Shown here: positions 26,648-35,453 of the stretch, piece after piece
Position numbering within the stretch: the stretch's first letter is position 1
How the letters are laid out: every line of letters starts with the position of its first letter
Origin: Amycolatopsis camponoti
GTDB taxonomy: Bacteria; Actinomycetota; Actinomycetes; Mycobacteriales; Pseudonocardiaceae
DNA: 64,000 bases
Direction of reading: 5' to 3'
Assembly: GCF_902497555.1 (NCBI RefSeq)
Contig: NZ_CABVGP010000001.1
Span: 868,001 to 932,000 of the forward strand
Program-made: the position numbers and the translations under genes
Notes under the pieces: generated by a model
What the model saw: the letters and a program-made list of their open reading frames with translations, nothing else
The model's database searches: none
Told to the model about the DNA's origin: nothing

Positions 26648-28666
26648 GTGCCGTACCCAACGGACCGCGAGCGAGACCGACCGTGGGTGATGCGGACCTA
26701 CGCGGGCCACTCCTCGGCGGCCGCGTCGAACGAGCTCTACCGGCGCAACCTCGCCAAGGGCCAGACCGGCCTCTCGGTCGCCTTCGACCTGCCGACCCAG
26801 ACCGGCTACGACCCGGACCACCAGCTCAGCCGCGGTGAGGTCGGCAAGGTCGGCGTGCCCGTGTCGCACATCGGCGACATGCGGCGGCTCTTCGACGGCA
26901 TCCCGCTCGCCGAGGCGAACACGTCGATGACGATCAACGCGCCCGCCATGTGGCTGCTCGCGCTGTACGTCTCCGTGGCGCGCGAGCAGGCCGAGGCCGA
27001 GGGCCGCGACGTGGACGAGGTCCTGGCGAAGCTCACCGGCACCACGCAGAACGACATCATCAAGGAGTACCTGTCCCGCGGGACCTACATCTTCCCGCCG
27101 GGGCCGAGCCTGCGGCTGATCACCGACATGATCGCGTGGACCGTGCACCACGTGCCGAAGTGGAACCCGATCAACATCTGCAGCTACCACCTGCAAGAAG
27201 CCGGCGCGACGCCGACGCAGGAGGTCGCCTACGCACTGTGTACCGCGATCGCCGTCCTCGACGCCGTGCGCGACTCCGGGCAGGTCGACGCGGCCGACAT
27301 GGCGAAGGTCGTCGCGCGGATCTCGTTCTTCGTCAACGCCGGGGTGCGGTTCGTCGAGGAGATGTCCAAGATGCGCGCGTTCACCGCGCTCTGGGACGAG
27401 CTCACCCGGGACCGTTACGGCGTAACGGATCCGAAGGCGCGCCGCCTGCGCTACGGCGTCCAGGTCAACTCGCTCGGGCTCACCGAAGCCCAGCCGGAGA
27501 ACAACGTCCAGCGGATCGTGCTCGAGATGCTCGCGGTGTCGCTTTCGCGCGGCGCCCGCGCCCGCGCGATCCAGCTGCCCGCCTGGAACGAGGCGCTCGG
27601 CCTGCCCCGGCCGTGGGACCAGCAGTGGGCGCTGCGGATGCAGCAGGTGCTCGCGTTCGAGACGGACCTGCTGGAGTACGAGGACATCTTCGACGGCTCG
27701 CACGTCATCCAGGCCAAGGTCGACGAGATCATGACCGGCGCGCGCGAGGAGATCGCCCGCGTGCAGGACCTCGGCGGCGCGGTCGCCGCGGTCGAGAGCG
27801 GCTACATGAAGTCACAGCTGGTCGGTTCGCTCGCCGAGTACCGGCGGGGCATGGAAAACGGCGAGCGGATCCTGGTCGGCGTCAACAAGTTCGAAACGAC
27901 CGAGCCGTCGCCGCTGCAGGCCGAAGGCGCGAAGGCGATCGAGACGATCGACCCCGCCGTCGAGAAGGCCGCCGTCACCGCGATCGAGGAGTGGCGCACC
28001 CAGCGCGACGACGCCGCCGTCGAGCGGTCACTGGCCACGCTGAAGGAACGCGCGCGGACCACGGAAAACCTCTTCGAGGCCACTGTGGACTGTGCGCGGG
28101 CCGGCGTGACCACCGGCGAGTGGTCCGGCGCGCTGCGCGAGGTGTTCGGCGAATACCGGGCGCCCACCGGGGTTTCCGCGGCCGCGGCGGGCGGCGGGGG
28201 CGACCCGGAGATCGAGCGGGTGCGCGAACGCGTCCGCGCCACCGAAGCGGAACTGGGCGAGCGGCTGCGGATCCTGGTCGGCAAGCCGGGCCTCGACGGG
28301 CACTCCAACGGCGCCGAGCAGGTCGCCGTCCGGGCGCGCGACGTCGGCTTCGAGGTCGTCTACCAGGGCATCCGGCTGACGCCCGAGCAGATCGTCGCGG
28401 CCGCGGTGCAGGAGGGCGTGCACGTCGTCGGGCTGTCGGTGCTCTCCGGTTCGCACCTGGAGGTCGTCCCGCACGTCGTCGACGGCCTGCGTGCCGCGGG
28501 TGCGGGCGACGTCCCGGTGATCGTCGGCGGCATCATCCCGCCGGACGACGCCGCGCTGCTGACCGAGCGCGGCATCGCCCGCGTGTTCACGCCGAAGGAC
28601 TACGAGCTGACCGGGATCATGGACGGCATCGTCTCGCTGATCCGGGAGCGCAACGGCCTCAGCTGA
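26648..28666 (+). CDS. meaA: B12-dependent ethylmalonyl-CoA mutase (MeaA/Ecm type)
   Basis: 672 residues, mutase and B12 domains fused in one chain. The N-terminal barrel begins RDRPWVMRTYAGHSSAAASN and has GQTGLSVAFDLPTQTGYDPD, typical of MeaA rather than classical methylmalonyl-CoA mutase large subunits. The C-terminal cobalamin domain has D550-G-H552-S-N-G555, the base-off His motif. MeaA rearranges ethylmalonyl-CoA to methylsuccinyl-CoA in the ethylmalonyl-CoA pathway for acetyl-CoA assimilation. GTG start with GGAGG. The stop overlaps the convergent isochorismatase stop in a 16-bp palindrome (28655-28670). No crotonyl-CoA carboxylase gene is in this window. Confidence 0.9.
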   Translation: MPYPTDRERDRPWVMRTYAGHSSAAASNELYRRNLAKGQTGLSVAFDLPTQTGYDPDHQLSRGEVGKVGVPVSHIGDMRRLFDGIPLAEANTSMTINAPAMWLLALYVSVAREQAEAEGRDVDEVLAKLTGTTQNDIIKEYLSRGTYIFPPGPSLRLITDMIAWTVHHVPKWNPINICSYHLQEAGATPTQEVAYALCTAIAVLDAVRDSGQVDAADMAKVVARISFFVNAGVRFVEEMSKMRAFTALWDELTRDRYGVTDPKARRLRYGVQVNSLGLTEAQPENNVQRIVLEMLAVSLSRGARARAIQLPAWNEALGLPRPWDQQWALRMQQVLAFETDLLEYEDIFDGSHVIQAKVDEIMTGAREEIARVQDLGGAVAAVESGYMKSQLVGSLAEYRRGMENGERILVGVNKFETTEPSPLQAEGAKAIETIDPAVEKAAVTAIEEWRTQRDDAAVERSLATLKERARTTENLFEATVDCARAGVTTGEWSGALREVFGEYRAPTGVSAAAAGGGGDPEIERVRERVRATEAELGERLRILVGKPGLDGHSNGAEQVAVRARDVGFEVVYQGIRLTPEQIVAAAVQEGVHVVGLSVLSGSHLEVVPHVVDGLRAAGAGDVPVIVGGIIPPDDAALLTERGIARVFTPKDYELTGIMDGIVSLIRERNGLS

Positions 28667-29213
28667 GGCCGGCCAGGATCTCCTTCGTGGACTTCACGGT
28701 GGCGAACTGGTTCGCCAGGTTCGCCGCCGTGACTCGGTACAGCTCGTCGGCGGTGACTACGTCGCCGTCAACGCCCGGCAGGTCGAACGTGAACGTCGCG
28801 TCGAGCGCGAAAGTCACGTCGTAGCCGAGGTTCCCGCCCATCCGCGCGGTGGTTTCGCAGCAGAAGTTCGTCTGGATCCCGGCGAGGACGAAGCTCGTGA
28901 TGCCCCGCTTGCGCAGCCACGCGTCGAGGTCGACGTCGCCGATGAACGCCGAGTTGACCTTCTTGCCGAACACGAGGTCCGGGCGGGCGCCGTCGAGTTC
29001 GGGCTTGAAGTCGTTGCCGGGCTGGCCGGGCCGCAGCGGCGACTTCGGCCCGGTCGAGTCGTGGTGCACGAGCACGACCGGGAGCCGCCGCTCCTGCCAC
29101 GCGTCGAGCAGGGCCTTCATGTTCGCCTCCGCGCCGGGGTTGTTGCGCGGGCCCCAGACGGGCTCGTCGAACCCGCGCTGGACGTCGATCAGGATCAGTG
29201 CCGTTTCGGTCAT
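28659..29213 (-). CDS. Isochorismatase-family cysteine hydrolase
   Basis: 184 residues. Catalytic triad pattern D10 (LILIDVQ), K84/K85 (VFGKKVNSAF) and C118 (GIQTNFCCETT), as in nicotinamidase/isochorismatase/carbamoylase enzymes. The substrate is unknown. ATG start with GAAACT ending 7 nt upstream, probably leaderless. Divergent from a GlxA-type regulator 71 bp away, which may control it. Confidence 0.88.
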   Translation of the reverse strand: MTETALILIDVQRGFDEPVWGPRNNPGAEANMKALLDAWQERRLPVVLVHHDSTGPKSPLRPGQPGNDFKPELDGARPDLVFGKKVNSAFIGDVDLDAWLRKRGITSFVLAGIQTNFCCETTARMGGNLGYDVTFALDATFTFDLPGVDGDVVTADELYRVTAANLANQFATVKSTKEILAGLS

Positions 29214-29284
29214 GACGTCGAGTTTCGCGGGCTGCGGTCTCGCAGGGGAGCGGCAGAAGACGCGCGATGCGGTACTTTCCTGCC

Positions 29285-30265
29285 ATGCGCACGATCGGCG
29301 TTCTCCTGTTGCCGGGCACCCGGATGTTCGACCTCGCGGTGATCGGCGAGGTCTGGGGCCAGGACCGGACCGACAGCGGGATCGGCCCGTTCACCCTGCG
29401 GTTGTGCAGCCAGGGCCGGGTCCGCACGGCCGTCTCGCCGTTCGGCGACGTCGCGGCGACGCACGGGCTGACCGGCCTCGACGGCTGCGACCTCGTCCTG
29501 GCGCCGGGCCGCGACGACCCGCTCGCCGAGGTGCCGCCGGCCGCCGCCGCGGCACTGCGGCGGGCGCACCGCGCGGGGACGACCGTCGCCGCGTTGTGCT
29601 CGGGCGCGTTCACGCTGGCCGCGGCCGGCCTGCTCGACGGCCGCCCGGCGACCACGCACTGGCGCGACTTCGACGCCTTGACCGTCGCCGCACCGCGGGC
29701 CGACCTCCAGCGCGACGTTCTCTACACCGACGACGGCGGCGTCCTTACGTCGGCGGGTGTCGTCGGCGGCCTCGACCTCTGCCTGCACCTGGTCCGGCGC
29801 GACCACGGCGCGGACGTCGCCGCCGCCCTCGCACGGCGGCTGGTGATGCCGCCGGCGCGTGAAGGCGGGCAGCGGCAGTACGTCGACAGTCCGGTGCCTT
29901 CCGCCACGCAGCCCGGATTGTCGTCCACAATGGACTGGGCGATGGCGCGGCTCGGTTCCGGCATCGGGGTCGAGGACCTCGTCGGGCACGCGCGGATGAG
30001 CGAACGGACGTTCCACCGCGAGTTCGCCGCGGCGACCGGGGTGACGCCGGGGCGCTGGCTGCGCGTGCAGCGCGTCCGGCTCGCGCAGCGCCTGCTGGAG
30101 ACGACGGCGCTGCCGGTCGAGCGCGTCGCCGAGCGGTCCGGGCTGGGGACGGCGGCGAACCTGCGCCGCCGGATGCGTGCCGAAGTGGGTGTCGGCCCGG
30201 ACAGCTATCGGCGCACCTTCCGGTCCGGAAGGGCTACGGTCGGGGAATGTACGAGCACCTCCTGA
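29285..30265 (+). CDS. GlxA-family AraC-type regulator with DJ-1/PfpI domain
   Basis: 326 residues: N-terminal DJ-1/PfpI-like ligand domain (GVLLLPGTRMFDLAVIGEVWG) with a nucleophile-elbow cysteine in AALCSGAFTLAAAGLLDG, and a C-terminal AraC DNA-binding domain (MSERTFHREFAAATGVTPG). Such regulators often sense small nitrogen compounds. TACTTT (29273-29278) ends 6 nt before the ATG (leaderless). Divergent from the isochorismatase. Its end overlaps the next gene by 19 nt. Confidence 0.9.
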   Translation: MRTIGVLLLPGTRMFDLAVIGEVWGQDRTDSGIGPFTLRLCSQGRVRTAVSPFGDVAATHGLTGLDGCDLVLAPGRDDPLAEVPPAAAAALRRAHRAGTTVAALCSGAFTLAAAGLLDGRPATTHWRDFDALTVAAPRADLQRDVLYTDDGGVLTSAGVVGGLDLCLHLVRRDHGADVAAALARRLVMPPAREGGQRQYVDSPVPSATQPGLSSTMDWAMARLGSGIGVEDLVGHARMSERTFHREFAAATGVTPGRWLRVQRVRLAQRLLETTALPVERVAERSGLGTAANLRRRMRAEVGVGPDSYRRTFRSGRATVGECTSTS

Positions 30266-31014
30266 TGAACCGGGACGGCGACACCGTCACGATCACCATG
30301 AACCGGCCGGAGCGGCGCAACTCGCTGTCCGCGGATCACCTCGCCGAGCTGCTCGCCGCGTTCCGCGCGGCGGGGACGTCCGACGCCACCGGCGTCGTGC
30401 TGGCCGGCGCGGGACCGGTGTTCTCCGCGGGGCACGACTTCGGGGACGTGGCCAAGCGCGACCTTATGGGCGTGCGCGAGCTGCTGACGGTGTGCACCGA
30501 ACTGATGAAGACCATGCAGTCGATTCCGCAGGTGGTCATCGCGCGGGTGCACGGCCTGGCCACCGCGGCGGGCTGTCAGCTCGTGGCGTCGTGCGACCTG
30601 GCTGTCGCCGCCGAGTCGGCGGGCTTCGCGCTGCCGGGCGGCAAGGGCGGCTGGTTCTGCCACACGCCGGCGGTGCCGGTGGCGCGTTCGATCGGCCGCA
30701 AGCGGCTCATGGAGCTGGCGCTGACGGGCGACGTCATCGACGCGGCGACCGCGCTCGACTGGGGCCTGGTCAACCGGGTCGTCCCGGACGAGCAGCTCGA
30801 CGACGCCGTCGGGGATCTGCTGGCGCGGGCGACGCGCGGCAGCCGGGCCAGCAAGTCGATGGGCAAGGTGACGCTCTATGCCCAGCTCGACCGGCCCGAG
30901 GCCGACGCCTACGCCATCGCGCTGGAGGTCATGGCCGCGGCGTCGCAGCTGCCCGGCGCCCGCGAAGGCATGGCCGCCTTCTTGGAGAAGCGCAAGCCCT
31001 CCTGGCCTGACTGA
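30247..31014 (+). CDS. Enoyl-CoA hydratase/isomerase-family protein
   Basis: 255 residues, crotonase fold. Seen: ITMNRPERRNSLSADHL, the oxyanion-hole segment FSAGHDFGDV, RVHGLATAAGCQLVASCDLAV and LMELALTGDVIDAATALDWGLVN. Substrate unknown. ATG at 30247 with TACGGT (30235-30240) 6 nt upstream; a second in-frame ATG at 30265 is possible. The next gene is a TetR repressor, so it may be a regulated acyl-CoA step. Confidence 0.88.
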   Translation: MYEHLLMNRDGDTVTITMNRPERRNSLSADHLAELLAAFRAAGTSDATGVVLAGAGPVFSAGHDFGDVAKRDLMGVRELLTVCTELMKTMQSIPQVVIARVHGLATAAGCQLVASCDLAVAAESAGFALPGGKGGWFCHTPAVPVARSIGRKRLMELALTGDVIDAATALDWGLVNRVVPDEQLDDAVGDLLARATRGSRASKSMGKVTLYAQLDRPEADAYAIALEVMAAASQLPGAREGMAAFLEKRKPSWPD

Positions 31015-31059
31015 GCCCACCCGCGTCCCGGCGGGGGTTTCGTCGTGGCCGAGGTCCAT

Positions 31060-31074
31060 ACCATACGGTATGGT
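31060..31074. promoter_or_regulatory. Palindromic operator over the TetR -10 element
   Basis: ACCATAC-G-GTATGGT has 7-bp perfect arms. The right arm contains TATGGT (31069-31074), which ends 7 nt before the ATG at 31082. A bound dimer would block its own promoter: autoregulation. Confidence 0.65.
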
Positions 31075-31081
31075 CTGGCTC

Positions 31082-31582
31082 ATGGTGAGCAAGCGGGACT
31101 GGCTGGACGCGGGGTTGGTGCTGCTGGCGGAGCAGGGCGCGCCGGCGGTGACGATCGAGCGGCTGGCCGAGCGGCTCGGCCTGTCGAAAGGCTCCTTCTA
31201 CCACCACTTCAAGGGCACGGGCGGCTTCCGCACGGCCCTGCTGGAGCACTTCGAGACCGAGCGCACGACCCGCTTCGTCGAGCAGGCCGAGGCGGCCTCG
31301 GGGGACCGCTTGGGCGCGTTGCTGAAGCTCGTTCTCGCGCCCGGACCCGGCCTCGGGCTCGAGATCGCCGTCCGGGCGTGGGCCCTGCAGGACGCCGAAG
31401 CGAGGGCGGTCCAGGAGCGTGTCGACCGAGCGCGCGTGGCTTACCTGACCGAGGTCAGCGGCGACGCCGGCCTGGCGCAGGCGCTGTACCTGATCGTCGT
31501 CGGTGCCGGGCAGGTCGTGCCGCCGCTGTCCGGCCGGCAGCTGAAGAGTGCGCTTGAACTCGTTCTGGGGAGAAGGAAATGA
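31082..31582 (+). CDS. TetR-family regulator
   Basis: 166 residues, short for the family. HTH at about 25-45 (TIERLAERLGLSKGSFYHHF). The ATG at 31082 was chosen because the -10-like TATGGT lies 7 nt before it; an in-frame ATG at 31070 is inside that element. Stop overlaps the DUF2867 gene (ATGA), so the two are co-transcribed. Likely controls itself, DUF2867 and perhaps the hydratase upstream. Confidence 0.88.
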   Translation: MVSKRDWLDAGLVLLAEQGAPAVTIERLAERLGLSKGSFYHHFKGTGGFRTALLEHFETERTTRFVEQAEAASGDRLGALLKLVLAPGPGLGLEIAVRAWALQDAEARAVQERVDRARVAYLTEVSGDAGLAQALYLIVVGAGQVVPPLSGRQLKSALELVLGRRK

Positions 31583-32043
31583 CCGAACCGTTCGTCGAGG
31601 GTGCCGACTACGTCGAGTTCAAGGAGATCGAAAGCGAGAACAGCCTGCGCGAGTTCGTCGCCGGCGTGTTCGGCTGGTCGCCCGCCTGGGTGAAAGTCCT
31701 GTTCGGCGCCCGGTACCTGCTGGCCAAAGCGCTGCGGCTGGACACCGCGGCCGTTCCGCGCACCGGCCGGCTCCGGCCCGAGGACATCGGGTTCGCGCCC
31801 GGCGACCGGGTCGCGTTCTTCACGGTCCGGGCCGGCGACCCGGAGCGCTACCTGGTCGCGGGCGCGGACGACAGCCACCTGAGCGGGTACTTGACGGTCG
31901 AAGCCGTGCCTCGTGGCTTCCGGCTCGGCACGATCGTGCACTTCCACAACCGCGTCGGCCCGGCCTACTTTGCGCTGATCAAGCCGTTCCACCACCTGGT
32001 GATCCGCGGGATGCTCAGGGCCGGTGCCGCTCGAACAGCATGA
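31579..32043 (+). CDS. DUF2867 family protein
   Basis: 154 residues. Ends with [18 protein letters not shown], the signature of DUF2867. Members are often found fused to NmrA-like reductases; function unknown. ATGA overlap with the TetR gene. Its 3' end overlaps the convergent NUDIX gene by 29 bp. Confidence 0.8.
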   Translation: MTEPFVEGADYVEFKEIESENSLREFVAGVFGWSPAWVKVLFGARYLLAKALRLDTAAVPRTGRLRPEDIGFAPGDRVAFFTVRAGDPERYLVAGADDSHLSGYLTVEAVPRGFRLGTIVHFHNRVGPAYFALIKPFHHLVIRGMLRAGAARTA

Positions 32044-32560
32044 GCTGCGCCCACGCGGCGATCGACTGCGCGTCGGTGATCTCGCCGGCCAGGATCATCT
32101 TCTCGAGGTCCGCGCGCGAGAACCACGCGCTGCGCATGTCCTGCTCCTCGAGCTCGCGCTCGGGCTCGCCTTCGGTGAGGTCCGTGGCGAGGAACACCCA
32201 GCCGCGCTGGCTGCTCATGCCGGCGGCGACGTCGAGCTTGCCGAGCGGCACCATCGAGCCGGCGCGCAGGCCCGTCTCTTCGCGCAGCTCCCGCGCGGCC
32301 AGCTCGGCGGGCGGCACGTCGGCCAGATCGGGCGCGGTGCCCTGCGGGAACTCCCAGCGGCGTTCGTCGAGCGGGTAGCGGAACTGCTCGACCAGCCGGA
32401 ACCGGTCGCCGTCCTGGGCGATGACGAGGGCGTAGTCCGGCTTGTCGATCACGCCGTAGACGCCCGCGGAGCCGTCGGGGCGGCGGATGTCGTCTTCCCG
32501 CACGGTCATCCAGTTGTTCCGATACACCTCGCGGGACGCGACACGCTGAATGGGGTCCAC
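32015..32560 (-). CDS. NUDIX hydrolase, ADP-sugar pyrophosphatase type
   Basis: 181 residues. The Nudix box is [20 protein letters not shown] followed by EETGL. The layout ([22 protein letters not shown] before it, [12 protein letters not shown] after it) fits ADP-ribose/ADP-sugar pyrophosphatases. GTG start with GATACT (32567-32572) 6 nt upstream: leaderless. Divergent from nucS, 37 bp away. Confidence 0.9.
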   Translation of the reverse strand: MDPIQRVASREVYRNNWMTVREDDIRRPDGSAGVYGVIDKPDYALVIAQDGDRFRLVEQFRYPLDERRWEFPQGTAPDLADVPPAELAARELREETGLRAGSMVPLGKLDVAAGMSSQRGWVFLATDLTEGEPERELEEQDMRSAWFSRADLEKMILAGEITDAQSIAAWAQLMLFERHRP

Positions 32561-32597
32561 GCGCCCAGTATCACCGACCCTGTCCTACCCTCCTCGG

Positions 32598-33257
32598 GTG
32601 CGTCTCGTGATCGCGCGGTGCCAGGTCGACTACGCCGGCCGGCTCACCGCCCACCTGCCGATGGCCACCCGCCTGTTGCTCGTGAAGTCCGACGGGTCGG
32701 TGTCGGTCCACTCCGACGACCGCGCGTACAAGCCGTTGAACTGGATGAGCCCGCCCTGCTGGCTGATCGAGGACGGCAATCTCTGGATCGTCGAGAACAA
32801 GCAGGGCGAGAAGCTGGTGATCTCCATCGAGCAGGTCTTCCACGACTACTCCCAGGCGCTGGGCGTGGAACCGGGTCTGCAGAAAGACGGCGTCGAGGCC
32901 CACCTGCAGGAGCTGCTGGCCGAGCACATCAAGACCCTGGGCGACGGCTACACGCTGGTCCGCCGCGAGTTCCCGACGGCGATCGGCCCGGTCGACATCA
33001 TGGCCCGCGACGCGGACGGCAAGTCGGTGGCGGTGGAGATCAAGCGCCGCGGCGAGATCGACGGGGTGGAGCAGCTGACGAGGTACCTGGAGCTGCTGAA
33101 CCGCGACCCGCTGCTGGCCCCGGTCCAGGGCGTGTTCGCGGCCCAGATCATCAAGCCCCAGGCGCGAACGCTGGCGGAGGACCGCGGAATCCGCTGCTTG
33201 ACGTTGGACTACGACGAGCTGCGCGGCATCGAGTCCGACGAGTTCCGGCTGTTCTGA
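32598..33257 (+). CDS. nucS: Mismatch-specific endonuclease NucS (EndoMS)
   Basis: 219 residues. In actinobacteria lacking MutS/MutL, NucS cuts mismatched DNA for repair. RecB-like active site: D133 (GPVD), E147 and K149 ([11 protein letters not shown]). The N-terminal domain ([33 protein letters not shown]) binds DNA. The C-terminal SDEFRLF is the putative sliding-clamp peptide. GTG at 32598 with TACCCT (32586-32591) 6 nt upstream (leaderless). Equivalent to Rv1321. Confidence 0.95.
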   Translation: MRLVIARCQVDYAGRLTAHLPMATRLLLVKSDGSVSVHSDDRAYKPLNWMSPPCWLIEDGNLWIVENKQGEKLVISIEQVFHDYSQALGVEPGLQKDGVEAHLQELLAEHIKTLGDGYTLVRREFPTAIGPVDIMARDADGKSVAVEIKRRGEIDGVEQLTRYLELLNRDPLLAPVQGVFAAQIIKPQARTLAEDRGIRCLTLDYDELRGIESDEFRLF

Positions 33258-33259
33258 CG

Positions 33260-33463
33260 GTGGAACCCGGACGGTACGTGCACTACAAGGGCGGCGAGTA
33301 CGAGGTGCTCGGGGTCGCGCGGCACAGCGAGACGGAAGAAGAGCTGGTCGTGTACCGGGCGCTGTATGGAGCGCGCGGGTTGTGGGTGCGTCCGGAAGCG
33401 ATGTTCGGAGAGACGGTCGAGACCCCGGACGGCGTGGTGCCGCGCTTCCGGCGGGTGGATTGA
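33260..33463 (+). CDS. DUF1653 family protein
   Basis: 67 residues: VEPGRYVHYKGGEYEVLGVA, EELVVYRALYGARGLWVRP and a Phe/Arg tail, the DUF1653 pattern (small SH3-like beta barrel). Begins 2 bp after the nucS stop with GTG and no clear ribosome site, so it depends on translation of nucS. Function unknown. Confidence 0.8.
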   Translation: MEPGRYVHYKGGEYEVLGVARHSETEEELVVYRALYGARGLWVRPEAMFGETVETPDGVVPRFRRVD

Positions 33464-33466
33464 GGT

Positions 33467-34057
33467 TCATCGCACGTCGAAGGCGATCGCGTAGGTGCCG
33501 GGCGTCGACAGGTCGCCGAGGATGAGCAGGCCGTGGTCCGCGAGGCCGTCGGCGTCGAAGGTGCACGAGTAGGTTTTGCCGCGAGCGAAACTCGAGATGT
33601 GGTTCTCACCCTTGATCATCATGCCGCCGCGTGGCGATAGCTGCTCGCCGGTATCGGGGTCGAGGGTGGACCAGGCTCCCGAGCCGCACCACCAGACCCG
33701 CATGGCGTCCGCGTTGGTGTCGTCGTCGTTGCCCGTCCGCACGGTCGCGGACACGCGCAGCGCGAACTCACCGGTGAACCGGCTGCGCGACTTCTTGATC
33801 TCGGTGATGGTGCCCGTCGCGGTGGCGGGACCGGACGGCGAGCCCTGCGCCTCGGGGTAGCTGCCCATCTGCTCCCCGACCTGCTTGGTGATCCGGCCCG
33901 GTGCCGCGGGTGCCGCGACACCGGCGGCGGACGGCTCGGCCGCGGGCTGGGTGGTCGTGACGGTCACGGTCGTGGTGGCCGCCGGCGCGGCAGTCCCGCC
34001 CGAGCAGCCGGCCAGCAGCCCTGCCGTGGCCATCATCGCGACGATCGTTCGCTTCAT
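33467..34057 (-). CDS. Lipoprotein of unknown function
   Basis: 196 residues. Signal peptide with lipobox LLAGC, then a Thr/Ala/Pro-rich linker (TTTVTVTTTQPAAEPS) and a domain with GTITEIKKSRSRFTGEFALRV and a VWWCGSG motif. ATG at 34057 has GGAGG 5 nt upstream. Its stop faces the DUF1653 stop 3 bp away. Mature protein would be anchored at the outer face of the cell membrane. Confidence 0.85.
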   Translation of the reverse strand: MKRTIVAMMATAGLLAGCSGGTAAPAATTTVTVTTTQPAAEPSAAGVAAPAAPGRITKQVGEQMGSYPEAQGSPSGPATATGTITEIKKSRSRFTGEFALRVSATVRTGNDDDTNADAMRVWWCGSGAWSTLDPDTGEQLSPRGGMMIKGENHISSFARGKTYSCTFDADGLADHGLLILGDLSTPGTYAIAFDVR

Positions 34058-34489
34058 CGGCACCTCCGTGATCGTGGGAAGAAGATCGCGGGAAGCGCGC
34101 CCGTTGTTTCAGGTGCGGGTGACCTCGGTGCCTCCGCTCGGCCCGAGGGGCGGGCCCAGCGCCGATACCGGATCGATGCCCAATTGCGGTATCTGATTCC
34201 CGGATGATTCCTCCGCAAGGAAATCGTTAACCCGATAGGCGTCCGAGAAGTGATCGGCTCCTTTCTGACCTGCCTTTTTGCGCTGTTCGGGTGAGTTCGG
34301 GATCCTTTCACGTGCGCCAGTGGCACACTCATTTCGAGGGGTTCCGCCGGCGCGTCCGGCGTGGCCGGAGGGTGGTGCGCTCGGCCGTCTTTCTTTGTCG
34401 TGCCTACGTTTCAGTCCGCCTTCGAGCTCGTGTGCGCGCGCCTGTCCGGCCGGTGCGCGCGCGTTTTCGCCTGCACGGAGGAGGAAGTC
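34058..34489. other. Intergenic region upstream of the papain-like gene
   Basis: 432 bp with no credible gene. From about 34180 to 34290 the sequence is visibly richer in A and T than its surroundings (GGTATCTGATTCC, AAATCGTTAACCC, TGCCTTTTTGCGC). It separates divergent genes, so it must hold both promoters; no -35/-10 pair is clear. Confidence 0.7.
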
Positions 34490-35266
34490 ATGCGTTACCG
34501 CCCACTCGGTTCCGATCCGGCCGACCCGCGCCTGGGCCGGTTCATTCCGGACGACTGGCGGCACGTGGAAAGGTATCCGCTCACCGCGCTGTCCGACGAC
34601 GACCGGCCCACGCAGGCGCCCGTCGTGATCGGGGTGAACTGGTACTCCGCGTTCGACACCCCGGAGAAGGACGAGGCCTCCGGCGAGTTCTTCATCGCCA
34701 AGGCCGGCGTCAAGAAGCTGGGCCGGATCCGCGGCGGCCACTGCGTCTGCCTCGAGCCGGGCGGCACCCCGGACACCGACGCCAACTACGCGTTCTACGA
34801 CCAGGGCAAGGAAGGCGCCTGCGTCGGCTTCGGCTGGTCGCGCTGCATGTCGATCTTCAACGGCAGCGAGTACACCGCCCGCTGGCTCTGGGACTCGGCC
34901 AAGAAGCGCGACGAGTGGCCCGAGACCAACCCCGGCGACGACAACGGCACGTCGGTCCGCGCCGCGGCCGAAGTGCTCAAGGAGGCCGGGCACGTCCTCT
35001 GGGACGACTCGTACGCCAACGACGACTGGCAGGCGCGCGAGAAGTACCCGCCCGAGGCCAAGCAGGGCATCAAAGCGTTCCGCTGGGCCAAGTCGGTCGA
35101 CGACGTGCACTCGGTGCTCGCCAACCCGCGGGCCGACGAGCTCGGCGCGGTGCCGCTGCTCAACTCGTGGGGCCCGGGCTACCCGCACCGCACCTACCTG
35201 CCCGACGCCGTGCTCGCCAAGCTGATCGAAGAAGACGGCGAGATCGCGGTTCCCACCGACCGGTGA
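34490..35266 (+). CDS. Papain-like (C1) cysteine peptidase domain protein, apparently permuted
   Basis: 258 residues, no signal peptide. ATG follows GGAGGAGG by 5 nt. Papain-type pieces: Q105 and C111 in YDQGKEGACVGFGWS (the Q-to-C spacing of 6 equals papain's Gln19-Cys25) and N225 in LLNSWGPGYPHRTYLP, like the NSWG motif. The His box (IRGGHCVCLEPG, H84) lies before the cysteine, not between C and N as in papain. So the order is H-C-N. Trp-rich segments VVIGVNWYSAF and DDW occur. Could be a permuted peptidase or an inactive relative. A strong terminator follows at 35293-35340. Confidence 0.75.
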   Translation: MRYRPLGSDPADPRLGRFIPDDWRHVERYPLTALSDDDRPTQAPVVIGVNWYSAFDTPEKDEASGEFFIAKAGVKKLGRIRGGHCVCLEPGGTPDTDANYAFYDQGKEGACVGFGWSRCMSIFNGSEYTARWLWDSAKKRDEWPETNPGDDNGTSVRAAAEVLKEAGHVLWDDSYANDDWQAREKYPPEAKQGIKAFRWAKSVDDVHSVLANPRADELGAVPLLNSWGPGYPHRTYLPDAVLAKLIEEDGEIAVPTDR

Positions 35267-35292
35267 TCCACAACCGCTCCCGCGGTGCGTGA

Positions 35293-35340
35293 CAGAAGGC
35301 GCGTTTCCCCAGCTCAAAGGCAGGGGGGACGCGCCTTCTG
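35293..35340 (+). terminator. Terminator-like hairpin after the papain-like gene
   Basis: CAGAAGGCGCGT (35293-35304) and ACGCGCCTTCTG (35329-35340) form a perfect 12-bp stem; the 24-nt loop has CCCC and GGGGGG runs that may extend it. It lies 27 bp after the gene's stop. Confidence 0.7.
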
Positions 35341-35453
35341 ACCACTTTGGACACGTCGGCGTGCCGACCCTGAATCCATGCAGTACTGTCCGGATCCGAC
35401 AGGACAGTGGTGATTCCTGTGGGTTGTTGTCCAGTTGAAAAGAGGTGGGTCGG

